The notes under the pieces were generated by a model. It saw only the letters and a list, made by a program, of their open reading frames with translations, was not told where the DNA came from and made no database searches. A program made the position numbers and the translations under genes. 12,521 nucleotides of DNA from Myxococcales bacterium (GTDB taxonomy: Bacteria > Myxococcota_A > Bradymonadia > UBA7976 > UBA1532), in the NCBI GenBank assembly GCA_020633555.1, contig JACKDL010000062.1, positions 1 through 12,521 of the forward strand. The letters run 5' to 3'. Below, piece by piece: positions 6,224 through 12,521 of the stretch (positions are counted from its first letter, which is position 1; every line of letters begins with the position of its first letter).

Positions 6224-6250
6224 CCCCCCCTCCAGACGGCCGGACCCCGC

Positions 6251-7369
6251 ATGAGCGAGCTCACCGATCCGGAGCGCGCCCGCTATGGGCGGCACCTCTT
6301 GCTGCCCCAGATCGGCGAAGCGGGTCAGGCGCGCCTGAAGGCCTCCCGGGTGCTGCTGGTGGGCGCCGGCGGCCTGGGGTCGCCGGCCGCGCTGTACCTG
6401 GCCGCTGCGGGCGTGGGCACCCTGGGTATCGTGGACTTCGATGTGGTGGATCGCAGCAACCTGCAGCGGCAGGTGCTGTTCGCGGACGCCGACGTGGGTG
6501 CCCCCAAGGCGCTGGCGGCGCAGGCAGCGCTCCGGGCCCGCAACCCCCACATCCAGATCATCGCGCACCGGCTGCGCCTGGAGGCCGAGAACGCCCTCGA
6601 GGTGGCCGCCGGCTACGACCTCATCGTGGACGGCACCGACAACTTCGCCACCCGCTACCTCACCAACGATCTGGCCGTCCTCACCGGCAAGCCCCTGGTG
6701 TACGCCGCCCTCTTCCAATTCGACGGGCAGGCCTCGGTCTTCGCCCACGAGGGCGGCCCCTGCTATCGCTGCCTCTACCCCGAGCCGCCGCCGCCGGCGC
6801 TGGCCCCCAACTGCGCCGAGGCCGGCGTGCTGGGCGTCCTGCCCGGGCTGCTGGGCCTGGTCCAGGCCACCGAGGCCCTGAAGATCCTGCTGGGGCTCGG
6901 CACCTCGCTGGCCGGGCGCCTGCTCACCGTGGACGCCCTGCAGATGCGCTTCCAGGAGCTGCGCATCCCCCGGGACCCGGGCTGCCCGGTGTGTGGGACC
7001 GCCCCGCGCATCACCTCGCTGGCCGACACCGCCGCGCTCTGCGCCCACCCCGACCAGCTCGTCCAGTGCCCGTGGGACCTCACCGTCGCGGACTTTGCGG
7101 CGGGGTCGGGCGCGGCTCACCTGCTCGACGTGCGCACCGCCGAGGAGGCCGCGGCCGAGACGCTGGGCGGCCAGCTCATCCCCCACGATCAGGTGGCCGC
7201 GCGGCTGGCCGAGATCCCCCGGGCCCGCCCGGTGGTGGTGATCTGCCGCAGCGGCGCCCGCAGCGCGGCGGCCACCGTCACCCTGCGCGAGGCGGGCTAC
7301 GAGGCGTTCAACCTGCGGGGGGGGCTGCTGGCGTGGAAGGCGGCGGGGCACCCGGTGCAGACGCCCTGA
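6251..7369 (+). CDS. moeZ: MoeZ/MOCS3-type adenylyltransferase with C-terminal rhodanese domain
   Basis: The 372-residue product joins a ThiF/MoeB E1-like domain to a rhodanese domain. The first shows ERARYGRHLLLPQIG (8-22), the ATP-binding loop GAGGLGS (38-44), DFDVVDRSNLQRQ (62-74), GTDN (128-131, Asp130), zinc cysteines CYRC (171-174) and CPVC (245-248), and Cys188 in APNCAEAGV. The second has the active loop CRSGARS with Cys332. Such enzymes adenylate the C-terminal glycine of MoaD/ThiS-type carriers and pass sulfur from the rhodanese cysteine to form a thiocarboxylate, serving molybdopterin, thiamine or tRNA thiolation. The ATG at 6251 fits family N-termini; the GTG at 6218 lies inside the hairpin arm. 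No carrier protein gene is present, so the target cannot be fixed. MoeB or ThiF are alternative names. Confidence 0.92.
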   Translation: MSELTDPERARYGRHLLLPQIGEAGQARLKASRVLLVGAGGLGSPAALYLAAAGVGTLGIVDFDVVDRSNLQRQVLFADADVGAPKALAAQAALRARNPHIQIIAHRLRLEAENALEVAAGYDLIVDGTDNFATRYLTNDLAVLTGKPLVYAALFQFDGQASVFAHEGGPCYRCLYPEPPPPALAPNCAEAGVLGVLPGLLGLVQATEALKILLGLGTSLAGRLLTVDALQMRFQELRIPRDPGCPVCGTAPRITSLADTAALCAHPDQLVQCPWDLTVADFAAGSGAAHLLDVRTAEEAAAETLGGQLIPHDQVAARLAEIPRARPVVVICRSGARSAAATVTLREAGYEAFNLRGGLLAWKAAGHPVQTP

Positions 7370-7403
7370 GGGCGCCCGGGCAAGGGCCCGGCGGGGCTCG
7401 ACC

Positions 7404-9226
7404 TCAGAGCGAGGCCTGGAACACCAGCGGGTACTCCACGGGCATGGGCGCGCCGGTGAACCGGGGGAAGCGCCAGCGCCGCACCAGGCTGGTCAGGCAG
7501 GTCTTCAGCACCGTGTTGTCGAAGCGCCGGGGGAGCTCGACGTCGGTGGCCCGCCCGTCGCGCTGCACGGTGAACTTGAGCTGCAGTTTGACCCCGCGCA
7601 TGGAGCTGTCGCGCTTGAGCTGCCGCTGATAGCAGGCCTGGAGGCCCGCCTTGTTGCGCCCGATCAGCCCTGAGATCTGGCCCCGGGTGAGCTGCTCCGG
7701 CAGCCGCTCCACCGCCTGGCTGGGCGGCGCCACCTCCACCTTGCGGTTGCCATCCAGCGCCGCCAGCCCGGTGGCCGGGCGCGCCGCCTGAGTGGCCGGC
7801 GCCTTCTCGGGCGCCTTGCTCTCGGCCTGGGGCCGCCGGGGCCGCTTCGGGCGATCCTCGTCCCGCGCGGTGGCATCGCGCCGCTTGTTCGGGCCCTTCG
7901 CCACCGAGGGCGGCGCCGCGTCGGGGGCGGCCGCATCGGGCACCGCGGCGTCCGGCGCCTGGGCATCAGGCGCGGCCGCGTCCGGCACGGCGGGGCGGCG
8001 TCCGGCACCGGCGCGGGCGCCGCGTCCGCGGCCGCAGCCACGAGCGCCTGGCCCGCGTCCGGGGTCTGGGACTGCTCGGGCGAGCGGGTGAACCACCAGG
8101 CGGCCGCGCCGATCCCCCCCAGCAGCAGCAGCACCAGCGCCACCCGCCCCCAGGGCGTGTGCTTGGGCGGGGCTGCCTGGGTGATGGCGGCGATCTCGCC
8201 CTTGCGCTGGGCCACCGGGGCGTCTTCCAGGTGGTCGGCCAGGCTGGCCATCCAGTCGCCCTTGGCGGCGACGTCGGGGGCCTCGGCCGCCGGTGGCGCC
8301 TCGCTCACGGTCGGGATCGCCGGCGCCGCGCTCGGCGGCTCGACGTGCACCGGCGGGGCCGACGGCTCCTGCAAGGGCGCGGGGGGCGCCGACGGGACCA
8401 CCGGCACCGAGGGCTCGCGGACTGGAGGCGCCGGGGCCTTGGGCGCAGACGCCTTGGGCGTTGGGGCCTTGGGCGTTGGGGCCTTGGGCGCGGGGGGGGC
8501 CGGTGCCTTGAGCGCCGGGGCCACCACGGGCCGCTCCGTGGACGGGGGCGGGGCCATGGCCGTCTCGTCGGGATCCCCCCCCAGGGCCGTCCACAGCGTG
8601 GTGTCCACGTCGTCGCTGATGGCGGCGTCGTGCACCTCGGCCGAGGTGTCCACGGGGTGCAGCGCGTCCACGGCAGCCGACACCTCGCGGGTGAGCAGCT
8701 CCTCCGGCCCGCGGCTCGTCTCCAGCCGGAACAGGTCGGGTGATCCCTGGATGACCGTGGCCTCGTCGTCACTGGCCGATGGCGGCGGGGGCGCCGGTCG
8801 TGCCCGTGCCGCGCGCGCAGCGGCCCGCGCCCGGACCACCCCCTGGAGCTCCGGCACCTCGCGGGCGGGGCGCCAGTCGTCCATGGTGGCGTTCCAGACC
8901 AGGTCGTCGGCCTTCACCTGCCCCTGGCGGATCTCGTCGATCAGGCGCTCGATGGGCATGGGCCCGTGCTGCATGCCCGCCGCCGCGGCGTACCACTCGG
9001 CGTCGAAGCCGGCACCCAGCGGATTCGAGAGCTGGGTGCGATCTTCCTCGGGCTGCGGCGGCGCCGGCCGGGCGGCGAGGGGCTTGGGGGCGGGCTGCCC
9101 CGCGTTGGGGTCGCGCACCACCATGATGTTCTCGCAGACCTTGCAACGGATCTTGAGAACCTTGTTGCGCACCTTCTCGTCCGAGAGGGTGTAGCGCGTG
9201 CTGCAGTGATCGCAGGTGAACTTCAA
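7404..9226 (-). CDS. AgmX/GltJ-like zinc-ribbon/GYF/TonB-like membrane protein, frameshifted as sequenced
   Basis: With one base restored the protein is 607 residues: an MJ0042-type zinc ribbon (C5, C8, C28, C31), a GYF_2-like domain (77-127, EWYAAAAGMQHGPM onward), a long Pro/Ala/Lys-rich linker, one membrane helix (361-379), a periplasmic PDAA-repeat linker and a C-terminal AgmX/PglI domain (516-607, KAGLQACYQRQLKRD to RRWRFPRF). This order matches Myxococcus GltJ/AgmX of the gliding-motility machinery, where cytoplasmic ribbon and GYF domains bind regulators and the periplasmic end is TonB-like. As given, the reading frame changes at a run of four G (7992-7995): the upstream frame continues to a stop at 7664-7666 (520 residues, with a meaningless Arg/Pro tail), while the AgmX domain lies in the frame ending at 7404. 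The start is taken as TTG (9224-9226) because it has a ribosome site and gives the family N-terminus MKFTCDHC; GTG at 9244 is the alternative. Confidence 0.85.
7992..7995 (-). other. frameshift site in the AgmX/GltJ-like gene
   Basis: The run of four G on the plus strand (four C in the sense strand) is where the PDAA-repeat linker changes frame. Adding one C to the sense run gives an uninterrupted PDAAPAVPDAAAPDAQAPDA reading, so the defect is a one-base loss in the sequence or in the genome. Confidence 0.7.
8436..8495 (-). repeat. 15-bp tandem repeat coding Pro-Lys-Ala linker
   Basis: Four 15-bp units begin with GCCTTGGGCG on the plus strand (8436, 8451, 8466, 8481); units two and three are identical. 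In the protein they encode the APKAPTPKAPTPKASAPKAP part of the cytoplasmic linker (about residues 244-265). In-frame expansion or loss would change linker length without breaking the gene. Confidence 0.75.
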
Positions 9227-9232
9227 CGCGCA

Positions 9233-9238
9233 CCTTTC
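9233..9238 (-). promoter_or_regulatory. Shine-Dalgarno supporting a TTG start for the AgmX/GltJ-like gene
   Basis: The minus strand reads GAAAGG six bases before TTG-AAG-TTC (start at 9226). The GTG at 9244 has only a C-rich stretch before it. Confidence 0.6.
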
Positions 9239-9345
9239 GCGCACGGGGGGTGGTGGGCGAGCCGTAGCCTAACAAGGCCCTCACCGGTGGGCAAACCTTG
9301 GCAGCGCCTTCTGTAACTTCACATTGCCCCCGGCCCCCCGCGTCC

Positions 9346-9375
9346 TTGACTGGGGTGGCTGCGGTTCACTACCAT
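9346..9375 (+). promoter_or_regulatory. candidate sigma-70 promoter of the cysteine-rich lipoprotein
   Basis: TTGACT (9346-9351), an 18-bp spacer and TACCAT (9370-9375) give 5/6 and 4/6 matches to the -35 and -10 consensus, the best promoter in the window. Initiation would be near 9382 with a leader of about 78 nt. Confidence 0.5.
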
Positions 9376-9382
9376 TCGCCGA

Positions 9383-9406
9383 TTCAACGGCGCGCAAAGC
9401 GTTGAA
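9383..9406. promoter_or_regulatory. inverted repeat TTCAACG-N10-CGTTGAA at the predicted transcription start
   Basis: Perfect 7-bp arms at 9383-9389 and 9400-9406 flank 10 bases. It starts right after the predicted initiation point of the lipoprotein promoter, a position suited to an operator or a 5' stabilising hairpin. The AT content of the arms stands out in this GC-rich DNA. Confidence 0.4.
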
Positions 9407-9459
9407 ATTACAGTGCTTCCCAGTGGTTTTTGGGGGGCTTCCAGGGGAGAAGGATCGAC

Positions 9460-11553
9460 ATGAAGCAGATGCTGCGTATCGCCGCGGCCGCGGTGGCCAT
9501 TGCCGCCTGGGGCTGCGACGACGGGGGGAGCGGCGGCTCGGGTGGCGCCGACATGGCCGGCATGGGTGGTGCCGGCGGCGGCGCCGGGGGTGCCGGTGGC
9601 ATGGGTGGTGGCGCCGGTGGCATGGGCGGCGGCGCCGGTGGCATGGGCGGCGGTGCCGGGGGCATGGGCGGCGCCGGGGGTGGCGCTGGCGGTGCCGGCG
9701 GCAACCAGGGCAAGGCCTTTGGTGAAGAGTGCCGCGTCCCGGCGGGCTGCGACTCCGACAGCCCTCGCTGGCCCGACTGCATCGGTGACGAGTGCGCCAG
9801 CGGCGACTGCTCCATCCCGGGCCTGGACGGCCTGGTGGGCTACTGCAACCGCGAGTGCACCCGCGACGACTTCTGCGAGGGCGCCGCGGACGGCCCGTAC
9901 GGCACCACCTTCGTGTGCGAGACCGACGGCGTGAGCGGCGTGTGCGCCCCGGGCAGCGGCCAGCGCTGCGACGGCCCGGGCAACGGCGAGTGCGACAACG
10001 CCGACGAGGTCTGCGTCTTCCAGCTCATCTTCGCGGCGGACGCCACCTACGGCGCCACCTGCCAGCCCCCGCACCCCGATGGCCTGCCCGCGGGCAGCCA
10101 GTGCGACGGCGACGCGGGCCTGTACTGCGCGAACAGCAACTGCCTGTTCGGGGGCTGCCGCAACTTCTGCGACACCCAGGCCGACAGCAACTCGTGCAAC
10201 GCCGACAGCGAGCAGTGCATGGACCTGCCCCTGTCGAGCGATGGCAGCATCGCCCTCGAGATGTGCGTGCCGAAGTACTGTGAGGCCGACGCCGACTGCC
10301 CGGGGGACATGATCTGCAACATCGCCCTGGACTTCCAGGGCGACCCCTACATCGTCGGCTTCTGCGCCTTCCCGAGCAACGACCCCAACGCCGCCGGCCC
10401 CGGCGAGCGCTGCGACGACGACCGCAACGTCTGCGACGTCATCTGCCTGGGCGAGGGCGACAGCAGCTACTGCGCCCACATGTGCGATGACGACAGCGAC
10501 TGCGTGAACGGCACCTGCTCGATCATCAACTTCGGCATCGACAACGCCGGCAACTCGGCCCCCGCGCAGCTCTGCGTGCCGGCCACCGGCTCGGGCCGGC
10601 CCTGCACCAACAACGCCGACTGCGCCGCCGACGGTGAGAACCCCGACGAGGCCTGCGAGTACGTGGTGCGCGGCGACGTCACCGGCGGCCGCCCCCAGGG
10701 CGAGCAGTTCGCCGAGGGCCGCTGCTCGGCCATCCCCGAGGGCGCCGTGGCCGTGGGCGAGGCGTGCGACGCCGACAGCCCCTGCGCCAGCGAGGGCCTG
10801 TGCCTGACCACCGGCCGCGAGAGCTTCTGCTCGGCCACCTGCGGCACCACCGCGCAGTGCCCCGAGGGCATGGTGTGCGGCGGCCTGCAGCTCACCCAGG
10901 AGCTCGTGGCCGGCGTCTGCATCAACGACGGCGGCAGCCTGGCCCAGTGCCAGGCCGACGCGGACTGCCCCAACGAGGGCGAGTACTGCGCCTACAACCT
11001 GCTGCCCACCCCCGACGGCCCGGTGCTGGAGACCCTGTGCCGCGCCGGCCGCGAGGGCGGCGCCGGCCCCGGCCAGGACTGCAACCAGAACTCGGCCTGC
11101 CGCAGCCGCATCTGCGAGGCCCGCTCGAACCGCGTGGCGGATCCCGGCTACTGCCTGGGCGCCTGCACGGCGGACGAGCAGTGCAGCGAGGACGGCAGCA
11201 TCACCTGCGAGCAGTTCGCGCTGAGCCGCGGCGAGAACCCCGACTCCCTCGAGGATGACCTGTTCGGCGGCTTCTGCGTGCCCGGCGGCCTGTGCAACAC
11301 CTGCAACACCTTCGGCACCGCCCCCTGCGGCGGCGACTTCGTGTGCAGCCGGGTGCGCTACCCGCGCGAGAACGCCGACGACCTGTTCGGCGCCGCCTGC
11401 CTGCCGCCCTGCGCCGGCGAGGGCGCGGAGTGCCCCGAGGGCCACACCTGCAGCCAGGCCGTCAACGAGAACGGCGAGGCCATCGAGGGCACCTTCGCGT
11501 GCATCCCGAACGCCCCCAACGACACCTGCGTGTCGGCCCGCCCCCGGTTCTGA
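9460..11553 (+). CDS. large cysteine-rich lipoprotein with glycine-rich stalk
   Basis: The ATG at 9460 follows the strong ribosome site GGGGAGAAGG (9444-9453) and yields 697 residues; the frame's upstream ATG-less extension to 9430 lacks one. A signal peptide ends in AAWGC (lipidated Cys19), followed by DD. Residues of about 22-85 are low-complexity Gly/Ala/Met with MGGGAGG units. The rest is built of cysteine modules of the form G-x2-C ... C-x5-C ... YC-x3-C-x3-D-x-C ... C, starting near 9721, 9958, 10093, 10404, 10594, 10756 and 11071, akin to cysteine-rich domains common in myxobacterial surface proteins. All cysteines suggest heavy disulfide bonding outside the cytoplasm. Codon choice is strongly biased (Asn always AAC, Asp nearly always GAC, Ser mostly AGC), unlike neighbours that use GAT freely, which suggests high expression. 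No enzyme motif is seen; a structural or adhesive role is an inference. Confidence 0.9.
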   Translation: MKQMLRIAAAAVAIAAWGCDDGGSGGSGGADMAGMGGAGGGAGGAGGMGGGAGGMGGGAGGMGGGAGGMGGAGGGAGGAGGNQGKAFGEECRVPAGCDSDSPRWPDCIGDECASGDCSIPGLDGLVGYCNRECTRDDFCEGAADGPYGTTFVCETDGVSGVCAPGSGQRCDGPGNGECDNADEVCVFQLIFAADATYGATCQPPHPDGLPAGSQCDGDAGLYCANSNCLFGGCRNFCDTQADSNSCNADSEQCMDLPLSSDGSIALEMCVPKYCEADADCPGDMICNIALDFQGDPYIVGFCAFPSNDPNAAGPGERCDDDRNVCDVICLGEGDSSYCAHMCDDDSDCVNGTCSIINFGIDNAGNSAPAQLCVPATGSGRPCTNNADCAADGENPDEACEYVVRGDVTGGRPQGEQFAEGRCSAIPEGAVAVGEACDADSPCASEGLCLTTGRESFCSATCGTTAQCPEGMVCGGLQLTQELVAGVCINDGGSLAQCQADADCPNEGEYCAYNLLPTPDGPVLETLCRAGREGGAGPGQDCNQNSACRSRICEARSNRVADPGYCLGACTADEQCSEDGSITCEQFALSRGENPDSLEDDLFGGFCVPGGLCNTCNTFGTAPCGGDFVCSRVRYPRENADDLFGAACLPPCAGEGAECPEGHTCSQAVNENGEAIEGTFACIPNAPNDTCVSARPRF
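9601..9663 (+). repeat. 21-bp tandem repeats encoding MGGGAGG
   Basis: Three 21-bp units (9601-9621, 9622-9642, 9643-9663) differ only at third-codon positions, and a degenerate fourth follows. They form the core of the lipoprotein's glycine-rich stalk and are a likely site of length variation between strains. Confidence 0.8.
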
Positions 11554-11562
11554 GCCGGTCCG

Positions 11563-11580
11563 CCCCGTGCCCACACGGGG
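11563..11580 (+). promoter_or_regulatory. hairpin covering the start codon of the metallopeptidase-like gene
   Basis: CCCCGTG (11563-11569) and CACGGGG (11574-11580) pair perfectly around a CCCA loop. The GTG at 11567-11569 is inside the left arm, so folding of the mRNA could lower initiation unless ribosomes from the upstream gene open it. No T-tract follows, so it is a poor intrinsic terminator. Confidence 0.4.
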
Positions 11581-12521
11581 CCTCATCCCCCTCACGCTGC
11601 TGATCACGGCGGGGCTCGCCCACGGTGAGCCCCCCTGCCTCGATCCGCTGATCGAGCGCGTCAGCCTGCGCCTGCGTACCGCCCCCGCGGGGCTGCGCCC
11701 CCGCCTGGCGCCCGTCCCCGACCCCGCGCTCACCTCGCACGCCTTGCGCCTCCAGGCCGACGCAGGCGAGCTGGACCTGGACTGGACGGACGCCCAGGCC
11801 GTCGAGGCCCTGCTGGCGGACACGGTGCGGGCCACCCGCGCCGCCGAGCCCGAGCACGGGGCCGACATGCTGGCGGTCTACACGGCCGGCCCCGTGGATC
11901 GCGCGCCCTTCTACCTGCCGCTCGCCAACGATGTGCGCGGCATCGGCTACGGGCGGCTGGGCCTGGCCCCCACCGAGACCTTCCGCTCCGCCGTGGATCC
12001 ACGCCTGGACGGCGTCGCGTTCCTGGGCGATCTGCCCACCGCTCTGGCCGAGCCCGTCGAGGCCGAGCGCCTGTTCCTGCACGAGCTGGGGCACCGGTGG
12101 GGCGTCTACGTCCACCTGGCCGACGGGGGCGACGCCCTGCTGGGCCGCAACTGCCGTCACTGGTCGGCCTTCGTGGACGCCGGCGACGCGCCGCTGGAGG
12201 GGCACCGCTGGTCCCCGGTGGCCGGCGGTTGGCGAGCCGACGCCCCCCAGCCCCCGCTGCGCTACGCCCCGCTCACCCGGTACCTCATGGGGCTGATCCC
12301 CCTGGATGAGGTGCCGCCCATCGAGCGGCTGGCCGTGGCAGCGCCGCCCTGCGATGAGCCCGCCCGCAACGGCGAGCCCAACCCGCGCTGGCGGGCGCTT
12401 GGGCCGGCCGATCCACCCTGGGTGCAAACAGCCGAGCGCGTCGCGCACCCCGCCGCCCAGGTGGTGGCCGCCGAGGGCCCCCGGCTGCCGGCCTGGCCCG
12501 ACGCCCCCACCCGCTGGACGG
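11567..12521 (+). CDS. secreted zinc-metallopeptidase-like protein (3' end cut by window edge)
   Basis: An open frame runs from GTG 11567 through the window end, at least 318 residues, without a stop. The N-terminus PTRGLIPLTLLITAGLAHG looks like a short Sec signal peptide with cleavage near AHG-E. Residues 172-176 are HELGH inside LFLHELGHRWGVYVHL, the HExxH zinc site of metallopeptidases with the usual hydrophobic flanks. Further on are HWSAF (198-202) and YAPLTRYLMGLIPLDEVPP (233-251), which I associate with uncharacterised secreted proteins carrying the same HELGHxW helix; the third zinc ligand is not certain. It begins 13 bp after the cysteine-rich lipoprotein stop, so the two may be co-transcribed and functionally linked. 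The start is uncertain because no good ribosome site is visible; internal alternatives would lose the signal peptide. Confidence 0.8.
   Translation, partial: MPTRGLIPLTLLITAGLAHGEPPCLDPLIERVSLRLRTAPAGLRPRLAPVPDPALTSHALRLQADAGELDLDWTDAQAVEALLADTVRATRAAEPEHGADMLAVYTAGPVDRAPFYLPLANDVRGIGYGRLGLAPTETFRSAVDPRLDGVAFLGDLPTALAEPVEAERLFLHELGHRWGVYVHLADGGDALLGRNCRHWSAFVDAGDAPLEGHRWSPVAGGWRADAPQPPLRYAPLTRYLMGLIPLDEVPPIERLAVAAPPCDEPARNGEPNPRWRALGPADPPWVQTAERVAHPAAQVVAAEGPRLPAWPDAPTRWT

Larger units (their letters stand above)
5987..6250. other. 264-bp divergent intergenic region
   Basis: This gap separates the ArsC-like start (minus) from the MoeZ-like start (plus). Besides the twin palindromes near 6000-6046 and the 16-bp inverted repeat at 6178-6223 it shows only weak TAGGGT-type -10 sequences on each strand (6025-6030 minus, 6137-6142 plus). 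No credible small gene is seen. Confidence 0.6.
9227..9459. other. 233-bp divergent intergenic region
   Basis: This gap separates the AgmX/GltJ-like start (minus) from the cysteine-rich lipoprotein (plus). The plus strand has the promoter and palindrome listed separately. For the minus strand only a weak TTGCCC-N17-TAGGCT pair is visible close to the gene. The region is noticeably less GC-rich than the coding DNA around it. Confidence 0.6.

Noticed and set aside
4710..6254. 514-codon plus-strand frame opposite srkA and the ArsC-like gene
   Set aside because: It is antisense to two confidently identified genes; composition is Arg/Gln/Val/His-rich as expected of a shadow.
6194..7351. 385-codon minus-strand frame opposite the MoeZ-like gene
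   Set aside because: It is a shadow of a fully conserved enzyme gene.
7370..7403. imperfect GC hairpin between the convergent MoeZ-like and AgmX-like genes
   Set aside because: Its stem is short with a bulge and there is no T-tract on either side; it may still help termination but is not supportable as a terminator.
7664..7991. C-terminal tail of the zinc-ribbon/GYF frame after the frameshift
   Set aside because: It is an Arg/Pro-rich string typical of out-of-frame GC-rich DNA, while the alternative frame gives a recognisable AgmX domain.
8010..8594. upstream part of the open frame holding the AgmX C-terminal domain
   Set aside because: It overlaps the coherent linker and membrane segment of the other frame and is Gly/Arg/Ala-rich without protein character. 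Only the part after the frameshift site is real.
9601..9663. tandem repeats as a possible CRISPR or intergenic repeat array
   Set aside because: They are in-frame 21-bp coding repeats for a glycine-rich stalk with no spacers.
9319..11868. 849-codon open frame on the minus strand, antisense to the cysteine-rich lipoprotein
   Set aside because: Its Ala/Gly/Val/His-rich translation mirrors the biased codons of the sense gene, which avoid TTA, CTA and TCA and so leave the reverse frame open. The sense strand has signal peptide, ribosome site and cysteine modules.

Overview
The window is very GC-rich DNA packed with genes on both strands. It carries several lipoproteins, an AgmX/GltJ-type zinc-ribbon/GYF/TonB-like protein, a large cysteine-rich lipoprotein with a glycine-rich stalk, and Pro-Asp-Ala and Pro-Lys-Ala linkers. 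This combination is typical of Myxococcota and related former Deltaproteobacteria. That placement is an inference from gene content; there is no rRNA or other phylogenetic marker. I see no insertion sequence, phage gene, tRNA or CRISPR array. The region reads as ordinary chromosome with lineage-specific envelope genes.

Layout. (1) 2-2650, plus strand: four genes joined by 4-bp stop/start overlaps: a helical-repeat protein cut by the window edge, a VTT/DedA-like membrane protein, an XdhC-family molybdenum-enzyme maturation factor and a small lipoprotein. (2) 2679-4152, minus strand: an SRPBCC-fold protein followed 22 bp later by a lipoprotein ending in a canonical EF-hand loop. (3) 4289-4435, plus strand: a 48-residue protein consisting mainly of two CxxCxGxG knuckles. 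(4) 4469-5986, minus strand: an ArsC/Spx-like thiol protein overlapping the SrkA (YihE) stress kinase, closed by a clear intrinsic terminator. (5) 6178-7369, plus strand: a perfect 16-bp inverted repeat upstream of a MoeZ/MOCS3-type adenylyltransferase-rhodanese. (6) 7404-9226, minus strand: the AgmX/GltJ-like protein, split by a single-base frameshift in a G/C run. (7) 9346-12521, plus strand: a recognisable promoter, the 697-residue cysteine-rich lipoprotein and, 13 bp behind it, a secreted HELGH metallopeptidase-like gene that runs off the window.

Themes. Two genes concern molybdenum-cofactor or sulfur-transfer chemistry (XdhC and the MoeZ-like protein), but no molybdoenzyme or MoaD/ThiS partner is in view. 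The ArsC-like/SrkA pair looks like an envelope or thiol stress operon, recalling the srkA-dsbA arrangement of enteric bacteria. The right half is devoted to the envelope and cell surface. The items most worth a second look are the frameshifted GltJ-like gene, the tiny DnaJ-zinc-finger-like protein, the cysteine-rich lipoprotein with its metallopeptidase neighbour, and the hairpin and palindrome structures in the 5987-6250 intergenic region.
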